Shown: one piece after another, positions 1-10,684 of the stretch | How the letters are laid out: each line of letters begins with the position of its first letter | Numbering within the stretch: position 1 is the stretch's first letter | Origin: Methanohalophilus mahii DSM 5219 | GTDB lineage: Archaea > Halobacteriota > Methanosarcinia > Methanosarcinales > Methanosarcinaceae | Direction: 5' to 3' | Length of the DNA stretch: 64,000 nucleotides | NCBI RefSeq assembly: GCF_000025865.1 | Contig: NC_014002.1 | Location: 1,240,001-1,304,000 of the forward strand | Notes under the pieces: generated by a model | What the model saw: the letters and a program-made list of their open reading frames with translations, nothing else | Told to the model about the DNA's origin: nothing | The model's database searches: none | Position numbers and translations under genes: made by a program

Positions 1-1
1 T

Positions 2-1264
2 GCTCTTGATATTTTGGAGATCGATAGAGCTGTGCAGATTGCAAAGGAAGCAGTCAAGGGAGGTATCGACTGGATTGAGATCGGAACCCCTCTGATAAAG
101 AGTGAGGGAATGGACGCCATTCGTACTCTAAGGAAAAACTTTCCCGAACACACCATCGTGGCAGATATGAAGATTGCAGATACCGGCAGCCTGGAAGTTG
201 AAATGGCTGCAAAAGCCGGTGCAGATATCGTTATGGTTATGGCAACAGCCGACGACTCAACGATTAAGGATGCACTGCTGGCCGCACAAAAATATGGAGT
301 TCGACTCATGGCAGATCTAATTAGCACCCCAAAACCTGTTCAAAGGGCTGTGGAATTAGACAGGATAGGCGTGGACATCATCAATATTCACATGGGGATA
401 GACCAGCAGATGACCGGAAAAACACCGGTAGATCTTGTTTTTGAAGTTGCCTCCAAAACCAGGGCTGATATTGCTGTAGCAGGTGGACTGGATGAGCAGA
501 CTGCAGCCCGTTCTGTAGAAGCAGGTGCTGACATTGTCATTGTGGGTGGTAATATAATTCGTTCTGATAATGTAACGGAAGCCTCCAAAAAAATTCGCCG
601 TAGTGTAGATAATCCACAATTAAAACAGGCAAAAACGCCCGATATGGACGAAGAAATACACAAATTATTCATGGAAACTTCCACACCTAATATTTCAGAT
701 GCCATGCATCGACAGGGTGCCATGAAAAACATCAAACCAATGCTAAATGATACCAAAATGGTCGGACCAGCTATAACGGTGCAGACATTTGAAGGGGACT
801 GGGCAAAAACAGTGGAAGCGATAGATGAAGCAAAGGAGGGGGATGTTATTGTGATCTACAACGCAAGTCCACATATAGCACCCTGGGGAGGGCTGGCAAC
901 TCTGAGCAGCCTCAACCGGGGAATTGCAGGGATTGTAATCGATGGTGCGGTAAGAGATATAGAGGAGATACGCAAAATAGGGCTTCCGGTATTTGCCACT
1001 TCCAATGTACCAAACGCAGGCGATCCTAAGGGTTTTGGGGAAGTTAATGCGCTGATTAACTGTGGCGGGCAAAAGGTCAAACCCGGCGATTACATCATCG
1101 GTGATGATAACGGGGTTGTTGTAGTACCTGCAGAAAGAGCATACGAGATTGCAAGGCGAGCAAAGGAAGTCCAAAAAACCGAAGAAAGATTATTTGATGA
1201 AATCCGTAGAGGAAGGACGCTTTCCGAAATTATTAAACTCAAAAAATGGGAGAAGCAAAAATGA
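2..1264 (+). CDS. 3-hexulose-6-phosphate synthase / RraA-like fusion (5' partial)
   Basis: The reading frame is open to the left edge, so the true start lies outside the window. The first ~205 residues are an orotidine-decarboxylase-fold 3-hexulose-6-phosphate synthase: DMKIADTG carries the catalytic Asp-Lys-x-x-Asp pattern, and AVAGGLD and GGNIIRS are phosphate-binding loops. In archaea this enzyme works in the ribulose monophosphate route, linking formaldehyde, ribulose 5-phosphate and pentose supply. The C-terminal half (~215-400) is an RraA/demethylmenaquinone-methyltransferase-like domain with DGAVRD; related proteins are class II aldolases, and its role in this fusion is not established. 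The gene overlaps the next by the ATGA junction, suggesting co-translation. Confidence 0.9.
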   Translation, partial: ALDILEIDRAVQIAKEAVKGGIDWIEIGTPLIKSEGMDAIRTLRKNFPEHTIVADMKIADTGSLEVEMAAKAGADIVMVMATADDSTIKDALLAAQKYGVRLMADLISTPKPVQRAVELDRIGVDIINIHMGIDQQMTGKTPVDLVFEVASKTRADIAVAGGLDEQTAARSVEAGADIVIVGGNIIRSDNVTEASKKIRRSVDNPQLKQAKTPDMDEEIHKLFMETSTPNISDAMHRQGAMKNIKPMLNDTKMVGPAITVQTFEGDWAKTVEAIDEAKEGDVIVIYNASPHIAPWGGLATLSSLNRGIAGIVIDGAVRDIEEIRKIGLPVFATSNVPNAGDPKGFGEVNALINCGGQKVKPGDYIIGDDNGVVVVPAERAYEIARRAKEVQKTEERLFDEIRRGRTLSEIIKLKKWEKQK

Positions 1265-2028
1265 TAGTTATTGCCAAGATACTGCTATGCCTGGGATTTC
1301 TGTCCTATGCCTCCTACAGGGATATAAAGGAGCGCAGGGTAGGCAACAGGGTATGGGTAATTATGCTGGCAGTCTTTTCCCCTTTTATAATTTATGAGCT
1401 TGCAACTTCATCCAGTCTGGTTACATATCTTATACAAATGGCTATCTCCTTTGGTCTAATTTTTGTTTTTTCCTACGTCCTGTTCTATCTGGGAGCATTC
1501 GGTGGTGCAGATGCCAAATTGTTGATGGTGATATCCATTGTCTTTCCTTTCTATCCGGCATTTACTATGGGAGGGACCTATTTCCCCACAGAAGGTGTTC
1601 CGATCATGAACTTTTTTACTTTTACAGTATTTGGTAATTCAATACTCCTGACAATAATAGTGCCCCTGGGCCTTTTTATCTATAACCTGAGCCGGCCTGA
1701 CGTTAAAACCACCCTCAAAAAACCCTATTTTATGTTTATAGGCTACAGGGCACCTATCGGAGGACTTGAAGGCAGGCATGTAAAGCTAATGCAGCAACAC
1801 GAAAAAGATGAAAATGGCAACGTTCAGACCTATTTCAGGAGAAGTGGAAAAGAAATAGACAGGGAAACCCTTGAAGAACTCAGGGATTATTCAAAGAAGG
1901 AAATTATCGACAATAAAGTATGGGTTACCCCGGGTTTGCCTTTTATAGTCCCGATAACCGCCGGCTTTTTAACAGCTGTATTTTACGGCGACCTTATCTT
2001 CAAACTCACTTTATACTTCATGGCCTGA
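1261..2028 (+). CDS. A24-type prepilin/preflagellin peptidase
   Basis: Membrane aspartyl protease that trims class III signal peptides of archaeal pilins or archaellins. The two expected catalytic aspartates are visible, one in [12 protein letters not shown] near the N-terminus and one in GGADAKL, set among several hydrophobic helices. A hydrophilic insert of ~70 residues, rich in Lys and Glu, lies between helices in the C-terminal half, and a final helix ends the protein. The ATG at 1261 overlaps the upstream stop (ATGA) and has GGGAG just upstream; an upstream in-frame ATG at 1246 is less likely. No pilin genes are nearby, so the substrate cannot be told from context. Confidence 0.85.
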   Translation: MIVIAKILLCLGFLSYASYRDIKERRVGNRVWVIMLAVFSPFIIYELATSSSLVTYLIQMAISFGLIFVFSYVLFYLGAFGGADAKLLMVISIVFPFYPAFTMGGTYFPTEGVPIMNFFTFTVFGNSILLTIIVPLGLFIYNLSRPDVKTTLKKPYFMFIGYRAPIGGLEGRHVKLMQQHEKDENGNVQTYFRRSGKEIDRETLEELRDYSKKEIIDNKVWVTPGLPFIVPITAGFLTAVFYGDLIFKLTLYFMA

Positions 2029-2039
2029 AAAACAAACCT

Positions 2040-3839
2040 TCAACAAAAGCTTTTGATCTCTGACAAAAATGCGTCACCGTATTTTTCCATTTTACATTTC
2101 CCGACTCCTGTTATGGTGAGCATCTGGTTTGCAGTTTGGGGTTTGCTGGAGGCCATCTGCTTTAAACTGGTATCCGCAAAGACAATGTAGGGTGGCACAT
2201 TATCCCTTTTTGCAAATTGCAACCTGAGTCTGCGCAGTTTTTCAAATAACTTCGCATATTCACAATCAACAGGAGATGACTTCGAAGAAGCCTTGCTCTG
2301 TCCAGATATTTTTTTTGTCGTATTTGTTGCAGCAGATGATTGAGGTATAATTACGTTAGCACCATCATTGAGAACCGCACGACTTTTCTTATTTAACTTT
2401 AAAACCGGATATCTTCCACCCTTCACTTCCAGAAATCCCAGGGAAGAGAGCCGATGGGAAAGGTCTTTCCAGTAATCTTGCGGATTGTGGGAACCATTAC
2501 CATGACAATGGAGTCGATGATGGCCACTTGACACAATTTTTTTAGCCTTTGACCCTGCAATTACCGATGCAACATGTGTTGCCCCGAATTTCTGGTTCAA
2601 CTCTTTTATGCACTTAAAAATTATTAATGCATCTTCTGTAACATCCACCTGCTGTGGCGGGTTAAGACAAACGTCACAATAGTCACAATCACTTTCGGCA
2701 GATTCTCCGAAGTATTCGAGTAAGATTTTCCTTCTGCAGGTGACTGATTCACAGTAATCCATCATGTGGCGTAACTTGGAAAGGGCAATTTCACGTTCTT
2801 TTTTAGAAGACATCTGTTCAATGAAATATTGCTGTTTATACCAGTCCCCTCTTTTGAAAAAGAGGATACAATCACATGGTTGCCCGTCCCTGCCACCCCT
2901 TCCGGTTTGCTGATAGTAACTTTCCAGATCCGCAGGCAGGTCATAATGCATGACAAAACGTACATTGGACTTATCGATACCCATACCAAAGGCAACTGTT
3001 GCCACTACTACCCTGATAGTACCATCCAGGAACTTTTCCTGGGCACGGTGTCTCAGTTCATCTGACATCCCTGCATGATAGAATGCGGCATTGACTCCTA
3101 ATTTTTTCAGCCTGCCAGCAAGTCCCTCTACGGATTTTCGTGTCTGGCAGTAGATGATTCCACAGGATTCAGGATGAGAGCGCAGGTATGATGTGATTTG
3201 TTGATCTGCATTCTCCCCGGATTTAACCTCATAATAAAGGTTGGACCGATTAAAACTTGCTACATACTTCTCAGACCTGACCATATTGAGTTGTTTTGTT
3301 ATATCACGGGCAACTGCAGGGGTAGCAGTAGCTGTGAGTGCTATTAAAGGAACATTTGGAAAACCAGAGCGCAAGGCACCTAATTTCCTGTATTCAGGTC
3401 TGAAATCATGCCCCCACTGGGATATACAATGTGCTTCATCAACGGCAAAAAGATTTACATTTACTTTTGCAAGCAATTTTAGAGTAGATGGCATGGCCAG
3501 TCTTTCGGGGGCCACATAGAGAAGATCGAGTTTCCCTCTTATTAGAGAATCCTTAACGTGGCTCATTTCAGAATTATCAAGTGTACTGTTCATATAGGCA
3601 GCGGCAATACCATGTGAAAGCAACCTGTCGACCTGATCTTTCATAAGGGATATCAAGGGGGACACAACAACGGTAACACCCTCCATAAGCAGGGAAGGTA
3701 ACTGGTAACACAAAGATTTGCCACCCCCGGTTGGCATCAATACAAATACATCCTTTTTATTCAGGACATCCTGGATAATATTTTCCTGCAGGGGTCGAAA
3801 TGTGTCATAACCGAAATAGTCGTAGAGGGTTTGCCGCAT
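2040..3839 (-). CDS. recQ: RecQ-type ATP-dependent DNA helicase
   Basis: SF2 3'-5' helicase for DNA repair and recombination. Walker A is [13 protein letters not shown] near residue 37, Walker B is [17 protein letters not shown] with the RecQ-specific aromatic-rich loop, and motif VI is [13 protein letters not shown] cysteine cluster around residue 365-395 ([18 protein letters not shown] and CDYCDVC) is the RecQ zinc-binding module, followed by the winged-helix region. The last ~80 residues match an HRDC domain with its helix-hairpin-like [15 protein letters not shown]. At 599 residues it is full length for a RecQ with one HRDC. It is convergent with the prepilin peptidase gene. Confidence 0.95.
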   Translation of the reverse strand: MRQTLYDYFGYDTFRPLQENIIQDVLNKKDVFVLMPTGGGKSLCYQLPSLLMEGVTVVVSPLISLMKDQVDRLLSHGIAAAYMNSTLDNSEMSHVKDSLIRGKLDLLYVAPERLAMPSTLKLLAKVNVNLFAVDEAHCISQWGHDFRPEYRKLGALRSGFPNVPLIALTATATPAVARDITKQLNMVRSEKYVASFNRSNLYYEVKSGENADQQITSYLRSHPESCGIIYCQTRKSVEGLAGRLKKLGVNAAFYHAGMSDELRHRAQEKFLDGTIRVVVATVAFGMGIDKSNVRFVMHYDLPADLESYYQQTGRGGRDGQPCDCILFFKRGDWYKQQYFIEQMSSKKEREIALSKLRHMMDYCESVTCRRKILLEYFGESAESDCDYCDVCLNPPQQVDVTEDALIIFKCIKELNQKFGATHVASVIAGSKAKKIVSSGHHRLHCHGNGSHNPQDYWKDLSHRLSSLGFLEVKGGRYPVLKLNKKSRAVLNDGANVIIPQSSAATNTTKKISGQSKASSKSSPVDCEYAKLFEKLRRLRLQFAKRDNVPPYIVFADTSLKQMASSKPQTANQMLTITGVGKCKMEKYGDAFLSEIKSFC

Positions 3840-3927
3840 GCTACATAGATTGCGCTGAATGCATATAAAGCTGTAAATAGTGGATTGAAAGTATTATGTG
3901 TAAAATTTACCGACCGGAAAACATATC

Positions 3928-3935
3928 TATATAAA
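3928..3935 (+). promoter_or_regulatory. TATA box for guaAb operon
   Basis: TATATAAA lies 82-89 bases upstream of the guaAb ATG in the gap between divergent recQ and guaAb. Placement implies a 5' leader of roughly 55-60 bases. This is a pattern call only. Confidence 0.5.
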
Positions 3936-4016
3936 TTAAAAATTGCATCGGTACGATTAAGTTATACAAATCCCTAGTAAGCACAAATAATCATAAACCA
4001 TATGGAGTTTCCTTTC

Positions 4017-4931
4017 ATGGTAAAAACCGAAAAATTCATTCCAAAAGCAATCGAAAAAATAAAAGCCAAAGCGCAGGGCAAGACTATCATCGCCCTTTCG
4101 GGAGGTGTTGACAGTTCCGTATGTGCAGTCCTTGCACACCGTGCAATTGGTGATAATCTGATACCGATCTATATAGACACGGGCCTCATGAGAAAAGGTG
4201 AAACCGAACGAATAAAGGAAATATTCGGTGACATGAATCTCCAAATCATCGATGCAAAGGATCGTTTCCTTGATAATCTGGTGGGAATCAAGGACCCGGA
4301 AGAAAAAAGAAAAGCTGTCGGTGAGACTTTCATTCGTGTCTTTGAAGAAGAAGCAATCTATGTTGAGGCAGAATGTTTGATCCAGGGAACCATATACCCG
4401 GATAAGATTGAATCCGATGGTGGTATCAAGTCCCACCACAATGTAGGCGGACTGCCCGAACACATCAAATTTAAACATATCATAGAACCCATTGATGACC
4501 TCTACAAGGACGAGGTAAGGGAGGTCGCCCATGCACTCGATCTGCCAGAAGAGATCTGTGAAAGAATGCCTTTCCCGGGCCCGGGCCTTTCAGTAAGGAT
4601 AATCGGGGAAGTGACAAGAGAAAAGGTCGATGTTGTCAGGGAAGCAAATGCTATCGTGGAAGAAGAACTGCTTGAACAGTTCTGCCCATGGCAGACATTC
4701 GCAGCAGTTCTGGGCAAAGGGACCGGCGTAAAAGGCGATCTCAGGGTACACGGCTGGATCGTTGCAGTGCGCGCAGTAGGTTCAAGAGACGGTATGACCG
4801 CAGAGGCCATGGAATTACCCTGGGATACGCTCAGAAAAATCAGCTCACGCATAACCGGGGAAATCCCGACAGCAGCAAGAGTTGTCTACGACATAACACC
4901 AAAACCACCTGCTACAATCGAGTTCGAATGA
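4017..4931 (+). CDS. guaAb: GMP synthase, ATP-pyrophosphatase subunit B
   Basis: Converts XMP to GMP using ammonia from a separate glutaminase subunit (the archaeal two-subunit arrangement). The PP-loop [19 protein letters not shown] is at the N-terminus, QGTIYPD and KSHHNVGG are classical GuaA motifs, and [16 protein letters not shown] opens the dimerisation domain. The ATG at 4017 is preferred over one at 4002 because GGAG at 4004-4007 sits at proper spacing to 4017 and the upstream ATG overlaps that site. The stop overlaps the next gene's ATG (ATGA), so the two are translationally coupled. The glutaminase subunit is not in the window. Confidence 0.95.
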   Translation: MVKTEKFIPKAIEKIKAKAQGKTIIALSGGVDSSVCAVLAHRAIGDNLIPIYIDTGLMRKGETERIKEIFGDMNLQIIDAKDRFLDNLVGIKDPEEKRKAVGETFIRVFEEEAIYVEAECLIQGTIYPDKIESDGGIKSHHNVGGLPEHIKFKHIIEPIDDLYKDEVREVAHALDLPEEICERMPFPGPGLSVRIIGEVTREKVDVVREANAIVEEELLEQFCPWQTFAAVLGKGTGVKGDLRVHGWIVAVRAVGSRDGMTAEAMELPWDTLRKISSRITGEIPTAARVVYDITPKPPATIEFE

Positions 4932-5968
4932 ATCTTAATGACAGGATACTGGAAATTAGACAGCGGCAACGCATTAAAAAGGCTCCAAATAATGAGCCTG
5001 CTGCTGTCTGGACAGGCAGAGATCTTCTTCAAGGAGAAGTAACAGATACCCTTACCCTTATTTTCAAGACCAGTGGATGCTGGTGGGGAATAAAAGGAGG
5101 GTGTACCATGTGTGGTTTTGTTTACGACAGGGCCTCCACACCCCCCTCACCCGAAGAACTTGTGCAGCAGTACGAAAAAGCACTTGAACGTTCTTCCGGA
5201 TTACAGGAATTCATAGTCAAAATATTTACATCAGGCAGTTTTCTGGATGAAAAGGAAATTGATGCAACCGTCCGAAAACAGATACTGAACAAGCTGGAAG
5301 CAGACAAAAGAATCAAGAAAGTAATTGTAGAAACCCGGCCTGAATTTGTAACAAAGGATACACTTACTTCCTGCACAGAAGTGCTCAAAAACACAGGTTT
5401 CGAAATAGCTATTGGTCTTGAGACAAGCAATGATGTAATACGCAAACGTTCGATAAATAAGGGTTTTACCTATGCGAGTTTTTCCCGTGCGACACATCTT
5501 GCTCATAAAAAAGATGTTACTGTTAAGGCATATCTGCTCCTCAAACCACCCTTTTTGTCAGAAACCGATGGACTGGAAGATATTATCGCTACGATAGATG
5601 ATATTGCCGACCTGACTGACACAGTCTCCATAAACCTGTGCAATGTCCAGAGAGGAACTTTTGTGGAACGCCTTTGGGAAAGAAACCAATACAGACCGCC
5701 CTGGCTATGGAGTATTGTCAGGATACTCACCGAATCCAAAAAGAATCACCCCGATCTTGTGATCACATCCGATCCCGTCGGAGCCGGTTCAAAGCGTGGA
5801 CCTCATAACTGCAGGGAATGCAGCCACATGGTTGCCGATGCGATCAGGGATTATTCCCTTACGCAGGATATTACGATATTGGAAAATCTCAACTGTGATT
5901 GCAAGGAAGAATGGGAAACGGTACTGGAACTTGATGGGTTAACCTTTGGCTGCCCCATCAAATCCTGA
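4928..5968 (+). CDS. Archaeosine biosynthesis radical SAM enzyme RaSEA
   Basis: Elp3-like radical SAM protein of the archaeal family shown to complete archaeosine (G+15) in tRNA, acting on the lysine adduct made by ArcS. The cluster-binding cysteines are in [15 protein letters not shown], an unusual C-x7-C-x2-C spacing typical of this family rather than C-x3-C-x2-C. Further features are the [14 protein letters not shown] strand and a C-terminal cysteine pair in [11 protein letters not shown] 4928 overlaps the guaAb stop. Assignment rests on family resemblance from memory; a neighbouring tRNA-modification partner is not seen. Length (346 aa) suits the family. Confidence 0.85.
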   Translation: MNLNDRILEIRQRQRIKKAPNNEPAAVWTGRDLLQGEVTDTLTLIFKTSGCWWGIKGGCTMCGFVYDRASTPPSPEELVQQYEKALERSSGLQEFIVKIFTSGSFLDEKEIDATVRKQILNKLEADKRIKKVIVETRPEFVTKDTLTSCTEVLKNTGFEIAIGLETSNDVIRKRSINKGFTYASFSRATHLAHKKDVTVKAYLLLKPPFLSETDGLEDIIATIDDIADLTDTVSINLCNVQRGTFVERLWERNQYRPPWLWSIVRILTESKKNHPDLVITSDPVGAGSKRGPHNCRECSHMVADAIRDYSLTQDITILENLNCDCKEEWETVLELDGLTFGCPIKS

Positions 5969-5972
5969 AAAC

Positions 5973-6860
5973 TTAGAATACCATAGTGCCTATTCCTCCA
6001 TCTGTAAACAATTCCAGAAGGATGGAATGGGGCACACTTCCATTTATTATATGCACCCTTTCTACACCGTTTTTCACACTTGTGGATGCACTGCGCATTT
6101 TGGGGATCATACCGCCACCAATAATTCCCTCATCAATCAGATCCTCAACCTGAGGTGCAAGTACCCGTGAAATCCTTGTAGTAGTGTCTGAAGGATCCCT
6201 CATAAGTCCTGCTACATCTGTCATTAGGATGAGTTTCTTGGCCTGCAGTGATTTGGCAATATCTCCGGCAACCGTATCTGCATTGATATTCAGGGCATTG
6301 CCCTCATTATCCACAGCAATCGGAGATATCACAGGAATGTAGCCCTGATCTGTCACTATATGGATCAATTCCGGATTGATTATCTCGGTTTCTCCAACCC
6401 ACCCCAGATCCACACTATGCTCGATATCCTCTATCATAACCCTCTGGGCAGGTTTTTTGCGCGCCATTATCATTTTCCCGTCTTTACCGGAAAGACCCAC
6501 ACCTTTTGCACCGTGCTGGCCAATCAGGGACACAATTTTCGTATTGATACTACCTACAAGGACCATACGGGCAATTTCCACAGTCTCATCATCGGTAATG
6601 CGCAAGCCGCCTACAAATTCAGGTTTTTTGCCCATCTGCTCCATTTTTTCAGTGATTTCAGGTCCACCGCCATGTACGATGACCGGATGTATACCCACAA
6701 ATCTGAGAAGCACAATATCCTCAACAATTGCACTCATTATTTCGGGATCTACCATTGCGTGCCCTCCAACTTTTATCACCATAAAAGAATCATAAAATTC
6801 ACGAATGTAGGGAAGGGCTTCAATCAATATGTTTTCCTTCTTATAGTGGCCTTCTGACAT
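5973..6860 (-). CDS. argB: Acetylglutamate kinase
   Basis: Phosphorylates N-acetylglutamate in arginine biosynthesis. MVIKVGGHAMVD is the nucleotide-binding glycine/lysine segment, VIVHGGGPEI the substrate loop, NINADTVAGDIA the conserved Asn-Ala-Asp motif, and LILMTDVAGL with GGGMIPKM complete the amino-acid-kinase signature. The ATG at 6860 (MSEGHYKK) is preferred; the longer reading from a TTG at 6881 adds seven unrelated residues. No other arg genes are adjacent; it is convergent with the RaSEA gene at a 4-base gap. Confidence 0.95.
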   Translation of the reverse strand: MSEGHYKKENILIEALPYIREFYDSFMVIKVGGHAMVDPEIMSAIVEDIVLLRFVGIHPVIVHGGGPEITEKMEQMGKKPEFVGGLRITDDETVEIARMVLVGSINTKIVSLIGQHGAKGVGLSGKDGKMIMARKKPAQRVMIEDIEHSVDLGWVGETEIINPELIHIVTDQGYIPVISPIAVDNEGNALNINADTVAGDIAKSLQAKKLILMTDVAGLMRDPSDTTTRISRVLAPQVEDLIDEGIIGGGMIPKMRSASTSVKNGVERVHIINGSVPHSILLELFTDGGIGTMVF

Positions 6861-6965
6861 AAAGGCTACATAGGAAAACAATGCTTTAAACTTTTTGTAA
6901 AGAAAAATAGGTAAACAAGGGGATATCCCCTTATATGAGTATAATAAAAAAATAATCAGAAATAA

Positions 6966-7268
6966 TCAGACTTGCTCAAGTTTGATTATGCCTGGTTTTT
7001 CTTTTTTAACAAAAGGCTTGTTGATTTTGTCAGGCATCCAGTCTGGTTTGTTCTTGGGAGCATCAACTTCCTGTTTCCATCCATGGAAAATATGGACTTT
7101 CTTGGTTCCCCTTTCACGGAGCATGATTTTTTCAGGTTTTTTCTTGGTGCCTTTACCACGGTTTGCAACTTTAAGAGCTGCTTGCCTTGGTTGCTTTCCT
7201 GTAAATACCCCATGTTCGTTTCCTTTCTCATCCCTTAATACAAAATTTCTCGGTTCTGACTTAGACAT
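6966..7268 (-). CDS. Non-histone chromosomal protein MC1
   Basis: Small basic DNA-bending protein characteristic of Methanosarcinales and haloarchaea. The 100-residue product shows the family core: RNFVLRDEKGNEHGVFTGKQ, PRQAALKVANRG, IMLRERGTKKVHIFHGW and a basic C-terminal tail with PDWMPDKINKPFV. Lys/Arg content is very high. The start has a strong AAGGTGATAAA ribosome site immediately upstream, and a TATA element lies ~50 bases upstream. A single-copy strongly expressed monocistronic gene is the likely arrangement. Confidence 0.95.
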   Translation of the reverse strand: MSKSEPRNFVLRDEKGNEHGVFTGKQPRQAALKVANRGKGTKKKPEKIMLRERGTKKVHIFHGWKQEVDAPKNKPDWMPDKINKPFVKKEKPGIIKLEQV

Positions 7269-7316
7269 TTTATCACCTTGTCCACCGTTACCGGTTATTG
7301 ATTAGTTGTAATGTTG

Positions 7317-7328
7317 TTATATATATAA
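7317..7328 (-). promoter_or_regulatory. TATA box for MC1
   Basis: TTATATATATAA on the minus strand, about 50-60 bases before the MC1 ATG, suits a start site giving a short leader of roughly 30 bases. The remaining divergent gap up to mptA is AT-rich; I see no other clear signal in it apart from GAGG before the mptA start. Confidence 0.6.
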
Positions 7329-7515
7329 TTAACTTTTAATGTTGCCTTTTGCTAATGATTTAATCCAAAATCGACCAAAAGAGTTAATGCATAGTAATAA
7401 TCACATACAATAAATTCGCCAACAAAACATTTACATGCGATGAATAAAGTCTCAATTATAGTTTTAAAATACCCCCACCAATTCATTTTACTTTACCCAT
7501 TTTGAGGTCATTTAT

Positions 7516-8469
7516 ATGGAACTCCCAGTATTAGAGCTACCAGATGTTCAGGCAAATAAACCAAAAGTACCGATCAACCTTACCAGAGTCGGGGTAACCG
7601 ATGTGAAAAAACTGGTAGAGATCAAGAGAAAAGATAAAAGACCAATCGTCCTTATATCTACTTTTGATATTTTTGTTGATCTGCCCTCTGACAGAAAAGG
7701 TGCAAACCTTTCACGTAATTTTGAAGCTATAGATGAGGTTCTAGAAAAGGCAGTCAATATGCCCGTCTATGAGATAGAAGAACTTTGCGGCGATGTTGCA
7801 CAGAACCTTCTCACAAGACATGAATATGCAACTCAGGCAGAAGTGATAATGAAAAGTGAGTATGTGATCAAACGTGAATCACCTGTGAAAAAAATACAAT
7901 GTCAGGAAGTTGTCGACATATTCGCAGAATCCATCGCAACCCGTGATGAAGAAAACAACATCGAAGTCAAGAAACTTATTGGTTCAGAAGTTGTAGGAAT
8001 GACCGCATGCCCCTGTGCACAGGAAATTATGCAGGATAAGGCCATGAAAGAACTTACAGAACTTGGAGTGGATGAGAAGACCGTATCCCTTTTCCTCAAA
8101 AGAATGCCAATGCCCACCCACAACCAGCGCGGCAGAGGTATCATTTCTATCCAGACAAATTGTGACGTCGAAGTGTCCCTGGAAAAAATAATAAAGATTA
8201 TCGAAACATCCATGAGTTCAAATGTATTCGAATTACTGAAGCGCCAAGACGAAGCTTTTGTGGTAGAAACCGCTCACAGAAATCCAAAATTCGTGGAAGA
8301 CTGTGTGAGAACAATGGCAAAGAAAATTGTAGAAACGTTCTCTCACCTACCCGATGATGCTATCGTAACTATTAAACAGATAAATGAAGAAAGCATACAC
8401 AGGCATAATGCATTTGCAGAAAGGGTTGCGGATTTCAGAGATCTTAAAGATGAGATTGCAAATAGTTAA
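7516..8469 (+). CDS. mptA: GTP cyclohydrolase MptA
   Basis: Fe(II)-dependent GTP cyclohydrolase that makes 7,8-dihydroneopterin 2',3'-cyclic phosphate, the first step of tetrahydromethanopterin synthesis in methanogens. The FolE2-family signature is present: [38 protein letters not shown], and the metal-site region [12 protein letters not shown]. Later [14 protein letters not shown] and HRHNAFAER are also family-conserved. At 317 residues it is normal length. ATG at 7516 is preceded by TGAGGTCATTTAT. DUF2098 gene follows 15 bases downstream, likely in the same transcript. Confidence 0.95.
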   Translation: MELPVLELPDVQANKPKVPINLTRVGVTDVKKLVEIKRKDKRPIVLISTFDIFVDLPSDRKGANLSRNFEAIDEVLEKAVNMPVYEIEELCGDVAQNLLTRHEYATQAEVIMKSEYVIKRESPVKKIQCQEVVDIFAESIATRDEENNIEVKKLIGSEVVGMTACPCAQEIMQDKAMKELTELGVDEKTVSLFLKRMPMPTHNQRGRGIISIQTNCDVEVSLEKIIKIIETSMSSNVFELLKRQDEAFVVETAHRNPKFVEDCVRTMAKKIVETFSHLPDDAIVTIKQINEESIHRHNAFAERVADFRDLKDEIANS

Positions 8470-8483
8470 AGAAGGCAATATAA

Positions 8484-8795
8484 ATGGAACCTATAGAAAC
8501 ATCTGACATCGATGGACATCCTCTTGAAATAGGCATGGTGGTGAGATACCTCAATACCGGAACCCTGGGAGAGATCATCGATATAAAGGAAGATGATGAA
8601 GGCACATGGGGCCTGCTGGATACCACAGACCTTTACTACAGGGTCGATACGTTGAAAGTATCAGGTGAAAAGGTAGGAAAAAGGGGAGAAAAAGAATACA
8701 GTGCAAGCGATGTCAAGGATTACCTGCTCAGCCAGGACGAGGAAACTTCTTCAGGAAATCTGGAGAATGTATATCAGTCCACCGGTGGAGGCTGA
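8484..8795 (+). CDS. DUF2098 family protein
   Basis: A 103-residue acidic protein of the small archaeal DUF2098 family. The conserved part, GMVVRYLNTGTLGEIIDI followed by WGLLDTTDLYYRVDTL, suggests a compact SH3-like beta barrel; the last ~35 residues are charged and probably flexible. Function is unknown. It follows mptA closely in several methanogens as far as I recall, and here the spacing is 15 bases, which suggests a shared transcript but does not prove a role in pterin synthesis. It ends tail to tail with the next gene with no gap. Confidence 0.75.
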   Translation: MEPIETSDIDGHPLEIGMVVRYLNTGTLGEIIDIKEDDEGTWGLLDTTDLYYRVDTLKVSGEKVGKRGEKEYSASDVKDYLLSQDEETSSGNLENVYQSTGGG

Positions 8796-9737
8796 TTACA
8801 ATAAACCTTCTTTCTCAAGCAACGTAAGGGAGCGCATCCATTCACCCCGGGGCTCCCTTGAGGTACCTACCACAAGCCTTTTTTTATGTCCCAGTTCCTC
8901 AACCACCCCCCTTGCCTCTATTCGTTCTCCTGCTAATGCCTGACCCGAATAGGTGTGCGTATATGAAAGGATATGATCGATCTCTTCATGATCAATTTTA
9001 TACAATGCCGGATTATCAAAAGCAAATGTTGCATCTGTAACAGTGGCTTTTATTTGAATATGCTCGGTATCTTCCCCCCTTTCCAGGGGCTGATGTATCT
9101 GATCCCAATCTCTTGTGAAAAGGAGATCAAAATAAGTACCATCCACCATTCCACGATTTCCTTTTCTTAATTCATGCAGAAAGAATTCGTCATATGATAT
9201 TTCAGGAGAGCGTTTTCTGTAAATACGTTGCCACATATTCTCATCGATTGCCTCAATACGGGAGTCCAATGATTTTGCTCTTTTTATGGTATCACGTGCC
9301 TTAAACCAGGCAGGCCCGTAAACCACAAAATCAATATCAGACATTTCATTTTGTAAACCAGGAAGGATTGAACCGGTAACTCCCTGTTTGCTCATAGGTA
9401 TGCCGGCATCAAAAAGAACCTTAACAATTGTTTTGATTCGTTCATCCGAGTCAACTACTTCAGGCAGTCGGTCTATAGGGCTGAGAATTTCTGAAACTCT
9501 TTCCTGTGGGATTATATGTACATCCGCTATCCAATCCGGGTGGTGCTTGCGCATGTAATCAAAAGAATCTTCGAAATCGTATTTACTGTACTTGATCCCC
9601 TTTGCAAAACGGTTCCCCGCCTCATCCGGAGCATACCTTAGTATTCCCCTTACACCGGCGGGGTGGAAATAATCGACTACCGAAAATAAACAGTCTTCAT
9701 CCGTGCGTACAAAATCCCTTAATCTGGTCCTGAGCAT
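8796..9737 (-). CDS. Nucleotidyltransferase-fold protein (COG1665-like)
   Basis: Predicted archaeal nucleotidyltransferase of unknown substrate. The central GVTGSILPGLQNEMSDIDFVVYG segment resembles the Pol-beta superfamily pattern (GS...G...SDID) with two acidic residues placed for metal binding. N-terminal FHPAGVRGILRYAPDEAGN is another conserved stretch. The C-terminal third is likely a substrate domain: KIDHEEIDHILSYTHTY and GERIEARGVVEE. The family assignment is from pattern memory; no RNA or nucleotide substrate can be read out. ATG at 9737 is the only sensible start. Confidence 0.7.
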   Translation of the reverse strand: MLRTRLRDFVRTDEDCLFSVVDYFHPAGVRGILRYAPDEAGNRFAKGIKYSKYDFEDSFDYMRKHHPDWIADVHIIPQERVSEILSPIDRLPEVVDSDERIKTIVKVLFDAGIPMSKQGVTGSILPGLQNEMSDIDFVVYGPAWFKARDTIKRAKSLDSRIEAIDENMWQRIYRKRSPEISYDEFFLHELRKGNRGMVDGTYFDLLFTRDWDQIHQPLERGEDTEHIQIKATVTDATFAFDNPALYKIDHEEIDHILSYTHTYSGQALAGERIEARGVVEELGHKKRLVVGTSREPRGEWMRSLTLLEKEGLL

Positions 9738-9785
9738 CCATAGCCTTCCTTTATTAAATGCAAGAGTGCAATCATGATAGATAAA

Positions 9786-10259
9786 TTACAAGTATCTGAG
9801 CAAGGCAATTTCATTGCAATCCGGGAATTTGGGACATTTTATGCAACCTACCCATACCTTATGGGGTAGTGAGGATTTTTCAACTTTTGAAAACCCCTGT
9901 CTTTCAAAAAATTCCGGCACATAAGTAAGAGTAAATGCTCTTTTCACCCCGATATTTTTGCCTTCTTCTATACTGGCATCCAGTAGCATCGAGCCAATGC
10001 CCATTCCAGTGCGTTCGGGTTTAACAGCAAAAGACAAGATCTCTGCCAGATCTTCCCATACAACCTGAAGAGCACAGCAACCAACCACTTCACCATTTTC
10101 CTCATAAACATAAAAATTCCTTATGTTTTCATACAGTTCACCCACAGAGCGGGGTAACATAACCTCTTTTTTTGCATAGCTGTTTATGAGGTCTTTCATG
10201 GGAGTTACATCCTCAATTACAGCCTTACGAATTAAGCCCGGTAACTGTTTATGAATAAT
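9786..10259 (-). CDS. GNAT N-acetyltransferase, start codon non-canonical
   Basis: GNAT-fold acetyltransferase, closest in feel to short N-acetylglutamate-synthase-type enzymes: IRKAVIEDV strand 1, VVGCCALQVVWEDLAEI, then the acetyl-CoA loop VKPERTGMGIGSMLLDA, and C-terminal FFERQGFSKVEKSSLPHKVW. A cysteine pair, CIKCPKFPDC, sits near the end, as in the NAGS-like subgroup. No ATG, GTG or TTG lies near the family N-terminus. A perfect GGAGG at 10265-10269 is followed after five bases by ATT ATT, so initiation at ATT (10259) is possible; a TTG at 10301 without a clear ribosome site is the alternative. Arginine synthesis is a plausible pathway, not shown. Confidence 0.75.
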   Translation of the reverse strand: MIHKQLPGLIRKAVIEDVTPMKDLINSYAKKEVMLPRSVGELYENIRNFYVYEENGEVVGCCALQVVWEDLAEILSFAVKPERTGMGIGSMLLDASIEEGKNIGVKRAFTLTYVPEFFERQGFSKVEKSSLPHKVWVGCIKCPKFPDCNEIALLRYL

Positions 10260-10408
10260 AAATTCCTCCGAAATAATAGCATGGATGATACGAATGAACA
10301 AAAAGATAAATAAAAATATCGAGTCAAAATTGTAATGACCCTGTCTGTAAGATGCAAGTGACAGGGATAAAAAATATAAAAATTACAAACAATTTTATAG
10401 AATTATAA

Positions 10409-10684
10409 TCACTCTTCAGAATCAATTTCCTTATACATTGAGATACCAGTACTTTTCATGTCACCTTCAAGTAACTCAACATCTTCCATTTCAAGGAATT
10501 TAATTGCCACATCTGACAGAGTTTTCCTGTAGGATGAAGGCAATTGCAGAGCTTTTAAGCCCTTACACCTGGTGATAATCTGCATAATATCCGTATTGCT
10601 CGGCCTGAAAGAAAGATGTACAACTTCTTCATCTTCTTTAAGCGTTTCAATCTCATATTTGGAATTCAACATCCTTATTCTCAT
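10409..10684 (-). CDS. DUF1699 family protein
   Basis: A 91-residue protein matching the DUF1699 family known mainly from Methanosarcina-type archaea: MRIRMLNSKYEIETL, VVHLSFRPSNTDIMQII, GLKALQLPSSYRKTLS and acidic C-terminal part. The shape suggests a leucine-rich-like alpha/beta fold but no catalytic residues are evident. The ATG at 10684 has GAGGTGAGTTG directly upstream, so a longer reading starting at 10765 is rejected. Function unknown; it is flanked by tRNA-Arg upstream and the GNAT gene downstream on the same strand, without tight spacing. Confidence 0.75.
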   Translation of the reverse strand: MRIRMLNSKYEIETLKEDEEVVHLSFRPSNTDIMQIITRCKGLKALQLPSSYRKTLSDVAIKFLEMEDVELLEGDMKSTGISMYKEIDSEE

